Shown here piece after piece: positions 35,538 through 46,845 of a stretch of 64,000 nt of DNA; positions within the stretch are counted from its first letter, which is position 1, and each line of letters starts with the position of its first letter. A model generated the notes under the pieces. That model worked only from the letters and a program-made list of their open reading frames with translations. It was not told where the DNA came from and made no database searches. Location: the NCBI GenBank assembly GCA_029237695.1, contig CM055278.1, positions 70,795,188 to 70,859,187 of the forward strand. The letters are read 5' to 3'. Position numbers and translations under genes: made by a program. The stretch comes from Conchocele bisecta (Eukaryota > Mollusca > Bivalvia > Lucinida > Thyasiridae).

Positions 35538-35945
35538 CAGAGCTCCAGATAAGGTGCGTATTTGCTTAAATACCCAATTAAAATTGCAAAAAACCCAATT
35601 GAAATCAGAAGTACCGGTAGTGATTATCAAGAAGCAATGAACAATTTGTGGTATCTTTAGCAAGCTACAGAAAAATATAAACAGACCACAAAAGCATATA
35701 TTTTTTTCTTTTTCCATGAAAACACATTTTGGTATCTCATTAGAATTGTCTCTCCAATGAGACAATTCTAATGAACTGCCAAGACATGTTTTCATTTGGA
35801 AGCAAACTATTCAATAATTGCGGTCTGCTGATGTGTAAATAGTAGTGTGATTTTATTTTACCCAATTAAAATTTTGAAATACCCAATTGCTTCAGAAATG
35901 ATGGAGTGACAATACTCAATTGCTAATTCCTTATCTGGAGCCCTG
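35538..35945. mobile_element. hAT-like MITE (CAGRGCTCCAGATAAG), copy 2, inverted
   Basis: The ends are CAGAGCTCCAGATAAG and CTTATCTGGAGCCCTG. GTTTTG is repeated on both sides (35532-35537, 35946-35951). The length is 408 bp. The central fold-back has slightly different arms from copy 1. Confidence 0.92.
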
Positions 35946-36120
35946 GTTTTGCATCTGACCCACTGAGGTATTATGTTCAGCTTGTCTGTAAGGCAAAATT
36001 AAGTGTTAGTTATATTTAGAACCCAGCAGAAAATCAGAGAAATAAAAAGAGTCATGTAAATCAAAAGTCACCACAATAGGCTGTTAGAGGGTGTTTTTGG
36101 TTATCCTGGAAATTTTTATT

Positions 36121-36293
36121 ATGCCACCGGGTTTCGAAGAAACGGGTGGCATATAGTGTTTGGACCGTCCGTCCGTCTGTCCGTCCGTCCGTCCGTCCGT
36201 CTGTCCATCCGTCACACTTTTCGGTTAACCAATTTGTCACAGTCTCTCAAATATGCTGCAGGTGGCATCCGCGTTCGACAGACGCATTTCTTG
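36121..36293 (+). mobile_element. Short family A element, complete without array
   Basis: The cap ATGCCACCGGGTTTCGAAGA...GGTGGCATATAGTGTTTGGA is followed by a CCGTCCGTCTG run and tcacacttttcggttaacca. The 3' hairpin GGTGGCATCCGCGTTCGACA then ends gacgcatttCTTG|TT. Only 173 bp long, it shows the minimal unit of family A. Confidence 0.85.
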
Positions 36294-36552
36294 TTCCTCT
36301 GATTTTGTGCTGGTGTCGTCGTCGGAAGACACTTTTATGTCGAGGTCTTGTCTTTATATGGCTTTAGCTGTTGCAGAGACATTATGGGAATTGTAGCCAT
36401 TTTTCCATACCAGCTACTCGTTATTCACATGTGACACTACGTGGTATGTTTGTGTATTATATTGGTGACTCCATCTACATTGTATTCGTGGTAATACAAT
36501 ATCTATACCATGGGACACACTCAAATCCTAGAGAGTTTGCAATTCATTCTTA
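36294..36552. repeat. SINE-tail-like sequence, fragment
   Basis: The sequence gaggtcttgtctttatatgg...gagacattat (36340-36390) resembles the 3' half of the SINE at about 48458-48620. The remainder is unassigned. Confidence 0.4.
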
Positions 36553-36947
36553 CAGGGCTCCAGATAAGTAATTAGTAATTGAGTATTGTCACTCCATCAT
36601 TTCTAAAGCAATTGAGTATTTCAAAATGTTAATTGTGTAAAATAGAATCACACAACTGTTTACACATCAGCAGACCACACTCACTGAATAGTTTGCTTCT
36701 AAATGAAAACACATCTTGGTATTTCATTAGAATTGTCTCCTTGGAGACAATTCTAATGAAATACCAAGATGTGTTTTCATGGAAAAATAAGAAAATATGC
36801 TATATTTGTGGTCTGTTTATTGTTTTCTGTAGCATGATAAAGATACCACAAATTTTTCATTGCTTTTTGATACTCACCACTTTCAATTGGGTTTTTGGCA
36901 ATTTCAATTGGGTATTTACACAAATACGCAGCTTATCTGGAGCTCTG
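36553..36947. mobile_element. hAT-like MITE (CAGRGCTCCAGATAAG), copy 3, 395 bp
   Basis: The ends are CAGGGCTCCAGATAAG and CTTATCTGGAGCTCTG. TTCTTA is duplicated (36547-36552, 36948-36953). The central fold-back is aatgaaaacacatcttggta...caattctaatgaaataccaa. It is the best reference for the interrupted copy at 44331-46411. Confidence 0.92.
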
Positions 36948-38208
36948 TTCTTAAGTACCATGAGGTCATTATCTGATTATATCTTTGTCTAATATTGACA
37001 CAAAGCGGGCATGTGAAATATTGGTGCAATATCTTCCCACAAGGTATGGTTATTTTATCTTTGTAAATTTGTACTTGTTCGATGTTCATTAATCCATGTT
37101 CATGATGTATGTGTATTTGTGATGGAAATAATTCACATGTGCTGTCAAAGCATGCTTATTACCCCTTCGCCGATAGGCAAGAGGGGATATAGCGTTAATT
37201 GTAACACATTTCCGTTTATAATAACTCATGAACTGCTTCACCGATTTTTAGCTCGACTATTCGAAGAATAAGTAGAGCTTATGTTGTCACCCCGACGTCG
37301 GCGTCGGCGTCGGCGTCGACGTCGACGTCACCGTCACGCCTTGGTTAAGGTTTTTAGTCAACCTTGTATATGGAATACTACTGGCCCTACACCCACCATA
37401 CTTGCACAACTTCATCTCCTAGTGATGTACATCAATAACCCCTGATCTATATTTGACCTTGACCTACATTTCCTCTTGAATTACTTAGTTAATTCCCCTT
37501 GGTTAAGGTTTTTAGTCAACCTTGGTTAAGGTTTTTAGTCAAGCTTGTACATGGAATACTATTGTGCATACAGACACCATACTTGGACAACCTTTTCTCA
37601 TAGGGATGTACATCAATAACCCCTGATCTATATTTGACCTTCACCTACATTTCCTCTTGAATTACTTAGTTAATTCCCCTTGGTTAAGGTTTTTAGTCAG
37701 GCTTGTATATGCAATACTCCTGGCCCTACACCCACCATACTTGGACAACTTCATCTCCTAGTGATGTACATCGGCAACCCCTTATCTATATTTGACCTTG
37801 ACCTACATTTGACCTTGAATTACATAGTTAATTCCCCTTGGTTAAGGTTTTTAGTCAACCTTGGTTAAGGTTTTTAGTCAAGCTTGTACATGGAATACTA
37901 GTGTGCATACAGACACCATACTTGGACAACCTTTTCTCATAGGGATGTACATCAATAACGCCTGATCTATATTTGACCTACATTTCCTCTTGAATTACTT
38001 ACTTAATTCCCCTTGGTTAAGGTTTTTAGTCAAGCTTGTATATGGAATATTCCTGGCCCTACACCCACCATACTTGGATAACTTCATCTCCTAGTGATGT
38101 GCATCAACAACCACTGACCTATATTTGACCTTCACCTACATTTAACCTTGAATTACTTAATTAATTCCCCTTGGTTAAGATTTTTAGTCAACCTTGGTTA
38201 AAGTTTTT

Positions 38209-40644
38209 AGCTCGTCTATTCGAAGAATAAGTAGAGCTTATGTTGTCACCCCGGCGTCGGCGTCGGCGTCGGCGTCACCGTCACGCCTTGGTTAAGGTTT
38301 TTAGTCCAGCTTGTATATGGAATATTACTGGCCCTACACCCACCATACTTGGACAACTTCATCTCCTAGTGATGTACATCAATAACCCCTGATCTATATT
38401 TGACCTTGACCTACAACTTCATCTCCTAGTGATGTACATCAATAACCCCTGATCTATATTTGACCTTGACCTACATTTCCTCTTGAATTACTTGGTTAAT
38501 TCCCCTTGGTTAAGGTTTTTAGTCAACCTTGGTTAAGGTTTTTAGTCAAGCTTGTCGATGGAATACTACTGGCCCTACACCCACCATACTTGGACAACTT
38601 CATCTCCTAGTGATGCACATCAATAACCCCTCATCTATATTTGACCTTGACCTACATTTCCTCTTGAATTACTTACTTAATTCCCCTTGGTTAATGTTTT
38701 TAGTCAACCTTGGTTAAGGTTTTTTTTCAAGCTTGTACATTGAATACTATTGTGCATCCAGACACCATACTTCGACAACCTTTTCTCATAGGTATGTACA
38801 ATAGGTATGTACATCAATAACCCCTGATCTATATTTGACCTTGACCTACATTTCCTCTTGAATTACTTACTTAATTCCCCTTGGTTAACGTTTTTAGTCA
38901 ACCTTGTAGATGGAATACTCCTGGCCCTACACCAACCATACTTGGACAACTTCATCTCCTAGTGATGTACATCAACAACCCCTGACCTATGTTTGACCTT
39001 GACCTACATTTAACCTTGAATTACTTAGGTAATTCCCCTTGGTTAAGGTTTTTACTCTACCTTGGTTAAGCTTTTTACTCAAGCTTGTACATGGAATACT
39101 ATTGTGCATACAGACACCATACTTGGACAACCTTTTGTCATAGTGATGTACATCAATAACCCCTGATCTATATTTCACCTTGACCTACATTTCCTCTTGA
39201 ATTACTTACTTAATTCTCTTTGGTTAAGGTTTTTAGTCAAGCTTGTAGATGGAATACTCATGGCCCTACACCAACCATACTTGGACAACTTCATCTCCTA
39301 GTGATGTACATCAACAACCCCTGACCTATATTTGACCTTGACCTACATTTAACCTTAAATTACTTCCTTAATTCCCCTTGGTTAAGTCGGCACTTTGGCG
39401 TACGTACGTACGTACGTACGTACGTACGTGTGTCCTCTTAAAGTTTTTGGTTAAGTTGTTCGGTTAAGTTTTTTGGTTAAAGTTTTTGGTTAAGTTCTTT
39501 GGTTAAAGTTTTTGGTTAAGTTTTTTCGTTAAAGTTTTTCGTTAAAGTTTTTCGTTATACTGTATCTCTGCAACTGCTTTGCCCATTACCTTGAAACTTC
39601 ATATGGTTGTTTATCATCATCTATATTTTCATTCTACCCCCCTCCCGTGCGGCCCCTGTGCCCAATGTCAAGGTCAAATTACTTTGAAGTTTTTGGTTAA
39701 GTTTTTTGGTTAAAAGTTTTTGGTTAAGTTTTTTGGTTAAGTTTTTTGGTTAAAGTTTTTGGTTAAGTTTTTTGGTTAAAGTTTTTCGTTATACTATATC
39801 TCTGCAACTGCTTTGCCCATTACCTTGAAACTTCACATGGGTGTTTATCATCATCTATATTTTCATTCTACCCCCCTCCCGTGCAGCCCCTGTGCCCAAT
39901 GTCAAGGTCAAATTACTTTGAAGTTTTTGGTTAAAGTTTTTTTCGCGCCCGCTTGCGGAAAGCGCGATATAGTCGGCACTTTGTCGTACGTACGTATGTA
40001 CATACGTACGTGTGTCCGGTTAAAGTTTTTGCTTAAGTTTTTTGGTTAAAGTTTTTCGTTATACTATATCTTTTTTTTTAGTGTCCATGCCTCGCCACAA
40101 GGCGCGACATGCAGGCCGCGGCCATCTAGTTACTCAACCTTGTAGATGGAATACTATTGTGCATACAGACACCATACTTCGATAACTTTTTCTCATAGGG
40201 ATGTACATCAATAACCCCTGACCTTTATTTTACCTTCACCTACATTTAACCTTCAATTACTTGGTTAATGTTTTTAGTCAAGCTTGTATATGCAATACCT
40301 CTGGGCCTACATCAACCATACTTGGACAACTTCATCTCCTAATGATGTACATCAATAATCCCTGACCTATATTTGACCTTGACCTACTTTTATCCTTGGA
40401 TTACTTAGTTATCTCCCCTTGGTTATGGTTTTTAGTCAAGCTTGTATATGGAATACTCCTGGGCCTGCAGCAACCATACTTGGAAAACTTTATCTCCTAG
40501 TGACGTACATCAATAATCCCTTAGTTAATGTTTTTAGTCAACCTTGGTTAAGGTTTTATGCAGGCCGCAGCCACCTTCTTTGTCAAGCTATGTGTACATC
40601 GACAACCCTCGTAGTCGAGCTATGCTATTCTCCTACAGCTCTTG
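38209..40644 (+). mobile_element. Family B element B2 nested in B1
   Basis: A full cap (AGCTCGTCTATTCGAAGAAT) begins at 38209 in the middle of the unit cttggttaaagttttt. The matching 3' end CTTG|TT is at 40644, followed by agtcaagcttgtacatgg, the exact continuation of the interrupted unit. The insertion point is thus inside a TTTTT run, with at most two extra Ts. Confidence 0.88.
39387..40129 (+). mobile_element. Family C element nested in B2, with ggttaaagttttt core
   Basis: It starts tcggcactttggcgtacgta (cap lost). An (ACGT)n run and many ggttaagttttt pieces follow, then two longer units (about 39540-39680 and 39780-39930). A second internal family C 5' end, CGCCCGCTTGCGGAAAGCGC, is at about 39949. 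The 3' end gcgacatgcaggccgcggcc then ATCTAG is at 40129, followed by ttactcaacc, the continuation of a B unit. Confidence 0.8.
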
Positions 40645-41951
40645 TTAGTCAAGCTTGTACATGGAATACTATTGTGCATCCAGACACCATACTTGGACAA
40701 CCTTTTCTCATAGAGATGTACATCAATAACCCCTGATCTATATTTGACCTTGACCTACATTTCCTCTTGAATTACTTAGTTAATTCCCCTTGGTTTAGGT
40801 TTTTAGTCTAGCTTGTATATGGAATATTCCTGGCCCTACACCCACCATACTTGGACAACTTCATCTCCTAGTGATGTACATCAACAACCACTGACCTATA
40901 TTTGACCTTGACCTACATTTAACTTTGAATTACTTAGTTAATTCCCCTTGGTTAAGGTTTTTAGTCAAGCTTGTACATGAAATACTATTGTGCATACTAA
41001 CACCATACTTGGACAACCTTTTCTCATAGCGATGTACATAAATAACCCCTGATCTATATTTGACCTTGACCTACATTTCCTCTTGAATTACTTACTTAAT
41101 TCTCCTTGGTTAAGGTTTTTAGTCAAGCTTGTAGATGCAATACTCCTGGCCCTACACCAACCATACTTGGGACAACTTCATCTCCTAGTGATGTACATCA
41201 ATAATCCCTGACCTATATTTGACCTTAACCCACTTTTATCCTTGGATTATTTTCTTATTTCCCCTTGGTTAAGGTTTTTAGTCAAGCTTGTATATGGAAT
41301 ATTCCTGGACCTACAGCAACCATACTGGGAAAACTTCATCTCCTAGTGATGTACATCAATAACCCCTGACCTATATCTGACATTGACCTACATTTAACCT
41401 TGAATTACTTCCTTAATTTCCCTTGGTTAAGGTTTTTAGTCAACCTTGGTTAAGGTTTTTATGCAGGCCGCGGCTACATTGACCTACATTTAACCTTGAA
41501 TTACTTACTTAATTTCCCTTGGTTAAGGTTTTTAGTCAACCTTGGTTAAGGTTTTTATGCAGGCCGCGGCCACCTTGTATTTCAAGCTAAGTGTACATCG
41601 ACAACCCTCGTAGTCGAGCTATGCTGTTCTCCTACAGCTCTTGTGATAATATATGGCCACAATGCTGCTGTAATATGACATTGACATACAATATATCCTG
41701 GACTGACCATAATTCGAGATTCTAACGATCTTAAACAATGTGATATGCAGTGACATGCGTTTAGCCAGCCTACCTGTTAACCCAAATGTACCTGTAATCT
41801 GGGTCAAATATTAACATTGATAGGCCCTGCTGTAATATTATACTATTTTATGTGGGTTACAACCTATTCTGTTCTATTGACACTTTTCATGCTGAGGATA
41901 TGCCATTATGTTTGCGGAAAATCCTAAATATTTTCTTTCTAAGCGCTCAGA

Positions 41952-42035
41952 GGTATATGTTGTGACCACCATTTGAACCGTCTTGTCGAGACGGTTCAAA
42001 TGAGTGGTCACAAATGAGTGGTCACAACATATACT
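41952..42035. repeat. Fold-back family F1 copy
   Basis: Arms gtatatgttgtgaccaccat...gaaccgtctt and acggttcaaatgagtggtca...acatatac. Part of the right arm (gagtggtcacaa) is tandemly duplicated. Confidence 0.85.
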
Positions 42036-42259
42036 TTCAGTGCTGTCAGAGCATGTTGTAAATTATTCCAAAGTGCAGTCAAAGCATGTTTTTGATGATA
42101 AAAATGGAAAATAGAAAATAAACAGCAGTTTACAAAAAATTAAGATAGCGGTCTAATCGTTAAGAGATAATTGATTCACCAATGTAAATGGTTCAATTTA
42201 TTTCACCGGACGATGGAAGAGTATCCATAAAATGATGAATGAATTAATTTTTATCTTAA

Positions 42260-42461
42260 CCCTTAGCCTGCTTAGCGCGAAAACTGTCGTCTGCTGTTGC
42301 TTTATATTTTGGCCTGTTTCTCAATAAAAACATGGTTTGACAGCACTTTAGAATCATTTCGAATGGAAATGTTTCTAAAGTGCTGTCAAAGCATGTTTTT
42401 GATGAGAAAATCGAAAATAAAACATAAACAGCAGACAACATTTCATTCAGCAGGCTAAGGG
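42260..42461. mobile_element. piggyBac-like MITE with TTAA duplication, copy 1
   Basis: TTAA on both sides (42256-42259, 42462-42465). The ends are CCCTTAGCCTGC and its complement GCAGGCTAAGGG. The centre is a fold-back catggtttgacagcacttta...aagtgctgtcaaagcatgtt. The length is 202 bp. Confidence 0.9.
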
Positions 42462-42597
42462 TTAACAGTGAATCTTACTCACACCTGGGCCAAACTGATC
42501 CGGTGTACAGGCCTCGACAAGTCCACTCGTTCACTTATACTGGCGAGTGAATTTTCAATCTGGGGGTTTGAAGAGACAGTGCGATATAAGACTTTAA

Positions 42598-42810
42598 CCC
42601 ATACAATATTAATGCTGAATTAAAATTTGTCGTCTGCTGTTTAGTTTTTATTTTCCATTTTTCTCATCAAAAACATGGTTTGACAGCACTTTAGAATCAT
42701 TTCCAATGGAAATGATTCTAAAATGCTGACAAACCATGTTTTTACTGAGAGAAGAGACAAATTATGACACAGCAGCATACAACGATTTTCGGTTCCCGCA
42801 CTCTTAAGGG
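42598..42810. mobile_element. piggyBac-like MITE with TTAA duplication, copy 2
   Basis: TTAA at 42594-42597 and 42811-42814. It has the same gtcgtctgctgtt and catggtttgacagcacttta internal blocks. Its right end is cttaaggg. The length is 213 bp. Confidence 0.85.
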
Positions 42811-42985
42811 TTAAGACATATTTGAGTTGAAATCCAATCTGGACTAGTGAAACATTAAGAATTTGTTGAGGTCTGTAGCCTATGTCACGAATGTCCGTTA
42901 GTCAACTATCGGGCGTTCGTGAAATAGGCTACGGGTGTAGTAATGGTACCTGGCACCAGATCAGGACACAGTGCCGAAAATTTTT

Positions 42986-43568
42986 ATGCCCCACCACAAT
43001 AGTCTGTCCCCGTCCGTCCGTCACCAACCTTAAGATTCGTAAAACTTTTAAACCGTAATAGCTACATACCCAAAACTTGGTATGTAGCTTCATTATGATG
43101 AGTAGATGCACAAAGTTTATTTCGTTTTTGATTCGACCCTGGAGTCATGGATTATCTTCCCCTTTTGGACTCGGAATTTTCCAATTTTGGCTTGTAAGCT
43201 TGGCTTGTAACTTTGAAACCCTAATAGCTACATATCTAAAACTTGGTATGTAGCTTCCTTATGATGAGTAAATGCGCCAACTTTATTTTGATTTTTGAAT
43301 CTACCCCCGGGTTACGGATTATCTCCCCATTTTCTAAGTAGAATTTGGCAATTTTGCCTTTAACTCGTAAAACTTTTAAACCGTACTAGCTACAGACCTG
43401 AAACTTGGTATGTAGCTTCCTTATGATGAGTAGATGCACAACGTTTATTTTGATTGTTGCTTCGAAACCCAGGTCATGGATTATCTCCCCTTTTGGACTT
43501 GGAATTTTGCCTCATTTATTATCAAAGCGATTTGTGGGGCATCCGTGTTCTATGAACACATTTCCTAG
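42986..43568 (+). mobile_element. Family A-type element (ATGCCCCACC cap variant)
   Basis: After a T-run, ATGCCCCACCACAATAG is followed by GTCCGTCCGTC. A three-unit core of about 163 bp carries aacttttaaaccgtaatagc, acttggtatgtagcttcctt and atgagtagatgcac. The 3' hairpin gcatccgtgttctatgaaca then ends atttcCTAG|T. A close relative is at 53724-54178. Confidence 0.8.
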
Positions 43569-44330
43569 TCATTATAGAGTGAGAATGTACAGTACTCCCC
43601 ATCTCCACATATGAGACACGCGTGTGATTTTGTACCTAAGAACATAATTATGTGCCATTTTTCATGAAATATATTTACAGAAACTGTGATAGTTTCTGTA
43701 AATGACGTAGAAAGAAGACAACATTTCACAGTTGCTATGAAAATTTCATCAACATTCGATGTCATTTATGGAAGATATCGTAAATTTTGTAAACAATTTT
43801 CATGAGATATCGCACATGTTCTGAGGCACAAGTTCACATGGCATGTCTCATATATTCTTGCCTGTATGTGGCCTTGCTGTTGAATCGATTATAACCTCCA
43901 TCAATTACTCGACCAATTTCCCATACATGTGCATTCCCATCTGTATATTGTCTTGATGTTGAATGGGTGTAAAACTCAGATCAATCAATCAATTCCCATA
44001 CAGGAACATCAGGGGCCCGTTTCACTAAACTTTGTACGACTAAAATGTTTGTAAGTGCAAAATTATGATAGTCTGTAAATTTTACATTAACAATGTTTTC
44101 TTGTAAACAAGTATTGGATTTACATTTATTGAGCATAGGCAGTAGTAAAAACCAAACGAGGCGAATCAAGTCCTGATATGGGGCTCAGGGAGCATTCTAC
44201 CCACCACCACCCCGGGGATTTGTTTACTTATTAGCATTAAAAAATCAGCAAAATGACTGACAAGGCGACCGCCTCATCTGCCTCATCCTGGTTACGGTAC
44301 TGCACATTCCCATCTGCATATGACCTTGCT
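43569..44330. repeat. Non-coding, with half of MITE family J
   Basis: 44012-44150 matches one half of 53406-53646 (cgtttcactaaactttgtac; attgagcatagg). No gene is supported in the rest. Confidence 0.6.
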
Positions 44331-44638
44331 GAGGGCTCCAGATAAGGAATTAGTAATTGAGTATTTTCACTCCATCATTTCTGAAGTAATTGGGTATTTC
44401 AAAATTTTAATTGGGTAAAATAAAATCACACTACTGTTTACACATCAACAGACAGCAATTATTGAATAGTTTGCTTCGAAATGAAAACATGTCTTGGCAT
44501 TTCATTAGAATTGTCTCCTTGGAGACAATTCTAATGAAATACCAAGATGTGTTTTCATGGAAAACATGCTATATTTGTGGTCTGTTTATTGTTTTCTGCA
44601 GCATGATAAAGGTACCACAAAATTGTTATTGCTTTTTT

Positions 44639-46155
44639 AGCTCGACTTTTCGAAGAATAGTTAGAGGTTATGTTGTCACCCCGGCGTCGGCGTCGGCGTC
44701 ACCGTCACGCCTTGGTTAAGGTTTTTAGTCCACCTTGTATATGGAATACTACTGGCCCTACACCCACCATACTTGGACAACTTCATCTCCTAGTGATGTA
44801 CATCAATAACCCCTGATCTATATTTGACCTTCACCTACATTTCCTCTTGAATTACTTAGTTAATTCCCCTTGGTTAAGGTTTTTAGTCAACCTTGGCTAA
44901 GGTTTTTAGTCAAGCTTGTATATGGAATACTACTGGCCCTACACCCACCATACTTGGACAACTTCATCTCCTAGTGATGTACATCAATAACCCCTGATCT
45001 ATATTTGACCTTCACCTACATTTCCTCTTGAATTACTTAGGTAATTCCCCTTGGTTAATGATTTTAGTCAATCTTGGTTAAGGTTTTTAGTCAAGCTTGT
45101 ATATGAAATACTACTGGCCCAACACCCACCATACTTGGACAACTTCATCTCCTAGTGATGTACATCAATAACCCCTGATCTATATTTGACCTTGATCTAC
45201 ATTTCCTCTTGAATTACTTAATTAATTCCCCTTGGTTATGGTTTTTAGTCAAGCTTGTATATGGAATACTACTGGCCCTATACCCACCATACTTGGACAA
45301 CTTCATCTCCTAGTGATGTACATCAATAACCCCTGATCTATATTTGACCTTCACCTACATTTCCTCTTGAATTACTTAGTTAATTCCCCTTGGTTAAGGT
45401 TTTTAGTCAAGCTTGTACATGCAATACTATTGTGCATCCAGACACCATACTTGGACAACCTTTTCTCATAGGTATGTACATCAATAACCCCTGATCTGTA
45501 TTTGACCTTGACTTACATTTCCTCTTGAATTACTTAGTTAATTCCTTTTGGTTAAGGTTTTTAGTCAAGCTTGTAGATGGAATACTCCTGGCCCTACACC
45601 AACCATACGTGGACAACTTCATCTCCTAGTGATGTACATCAACAACCCCTGACCTATATTTGACCTTGACCTACATTTAACCTTGAATTACTTAGTTAAT
45701 TCCCCTTGGTTAAGGTTTTTACTCAACCTTGGTTAAGGTTTTTACTCAAGCTTGTAGATGGAATACTATTGTGCATACAGACACCATACTTGGATAACTT
45801 TTTCTCATAGGGATGTACACCAATAACCCCTGACCTTTATTTTACCTTCACCTACATTTAACCTTGAATTACTTGGTTAATGTTTATAGTCAAGATTGTA
45901 TATGGAATACTCCTGGGCCTACAGCAAACATACTTGGAAAACTTCATCTCCTAGTGATGTACATCAATAACCCCTGACCTATATCTGACATTGACCTACA
46001 TTTAACCTTCAATTACTTACTTAATTTCCCTTGGTTAAGGTTTTTAGTCAACCTTGGTTAAGGTTTTTATGCAGGCCGCAGCCACCTTGTTTGTCAAGCT
46101 ATGTGTACATCGACAACCCTTGTAGTTGAGCTATGCTGTTCTCCTACAGCTCTTG
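44639..46155 (+). mobile_element. Family B element inserted in the hAT-like MITE
   Basis: The cap AGCTCGACTTTTCGAAGAAT is followed by a GGCGTCGGCGTC run, then seven to eight satellite units. The 3' end gtagttgagctatgctgttc...cagctCTTG|TT follows. The left flank is ttgctttttt and the right flank aatactcgcaac, whereas intact MITEs read ttgctttttgatactcac. This again marks insertion at a T-run. Confidence 0.9.
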
Positions 46156-46202
46156 TTAATACTCGCAACTTCTGATTTCAATTGGGTTTTTGGTAATTTT
46201 TG

Positions 46203-46368
46203 TCAAGCCCGCTTGCGGAAAGCGAGACATAGTGATCACAATGACGTCCGGGTGTCCGTGCGTCCGTGCGTCCGTGCGTCCGTGCGTCGGTCCGAAATCT
46301 GCGTTAAAGTATTTAAAAATACCATCAAATGCCTCGGCGAGCTCGACATGTGGGCCGCGGCCATCTGG
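46203..46368 (+). mobile_element. Short family C element inserted in the same MITE
   Basis: TCAAGCCCGCTTGCGGAAAG opens it, GTCCGTGCGTCCGTGCG repeats follow, and gagctcgacatgtgggccgc then ggccATCTGG|T closes it. Here the array core is absent. It gives the minimal form of family C: a terminal GGCCGCGGCC hairpin a few bases before CTGG. Confidence 0.85.
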
Positions 46369-46555
46369 TAATTGAGTATTGAAGCAAATATGCAGCTTAT
46401 CTGGAGCTCTGATTGCCTTTGAACAGACTTACCATAATCCTACACCACACCCAAGCTATCAGTCAATCATTTATGTAGAAGACTGCCGGTAAAACATGTA
46501 CAATGGAATATCCCCTATGTTTTGTTGAAATAAAATTGTTTACTTTTCTATTCAG

Positions 46556-46845
46556 GTTGCTATGGAGATGATGTAAAAAATACAAGACCGGACAAGCATG
46601 TCGATGAATGACGAAAACTCACCTGAGGCTACAAACGAATCAAAGTTGTTATTGTCACGACAAAATGCTGAGGAAGAAGAAGATGATGTTGATGTTGCCA
46701 TGGAAACACAAACGTTTACCATGGCAACAGCGAATGACGACCTTACAATGAATGACACTGTGACACCAGATAGTGGCGGGGATAAGGCAGACACCATGAT
46801 GACGGATGATGTTATTGAGGACAGGATTCATGACATGACTAGAAG
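46556..46845 (+). CDS. ABCC5-like: ABCC5-like exon with start codon (5' UTR 46556-46597, coding 46598-46845)
   Basis: A pyrimidine-rich acceptor ends at 46555, so transcription starts upstream in an unseen non-coding exon. The ATG at 46598 is the first usable start: an in-frame TAA lies 24 nt upstream at 46574 within the same exon. The 82 complete codons encode a hydrophilic, probably disordered cytoplasmic tail. It has an acidic patch (about residues 27-34, EEEEDDVD) and many Met, Thr and Asp residues. This segment is poorly conserved in the family, so its assignment rests on the open frame, the donor at 46846 and phase 2 joining to the next exon. Confidence 0.8.

Larger units (their letters stand above)
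37250..41643 (+). mobile_element. Family B element B1 with satellite core, containing nested B2 and C
   Basis: After a T-run, the cap AGCTCGACTATTCGAAGAAT...AGTAGAGCTTATG is followed by a GGCGTCGGCGTCGACGTC microsatellite and the caccgtcacgcc junction. About twenty satellite units of 158-210 bp follow, as in 26030-27046. The 3' end cgtagtcgagctatgctgtt...ctacagctCTTG|TG is at 41643. It sits in a family F-like context (37160-37249). A second, partial 3' segment at about 41465 suggests a local duplication. It is non-coding throughout. Confidence 0.85.
44331..46411. mobile_element. hAT-like MITE copy 4, interrupted twice (families B and C)
   Basis: It starts gagggctccagataag and ends cttatctggagctctg. 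Its segments line up with copy 3 in three pieces: 44331-44638, 46156-46202 and 46369-46411. Removing the B and C inserts leaves about 395 bp, the length of copy 3. The flanking duplication is degraded (cttgct / attgcc). Confidence 0.88.
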
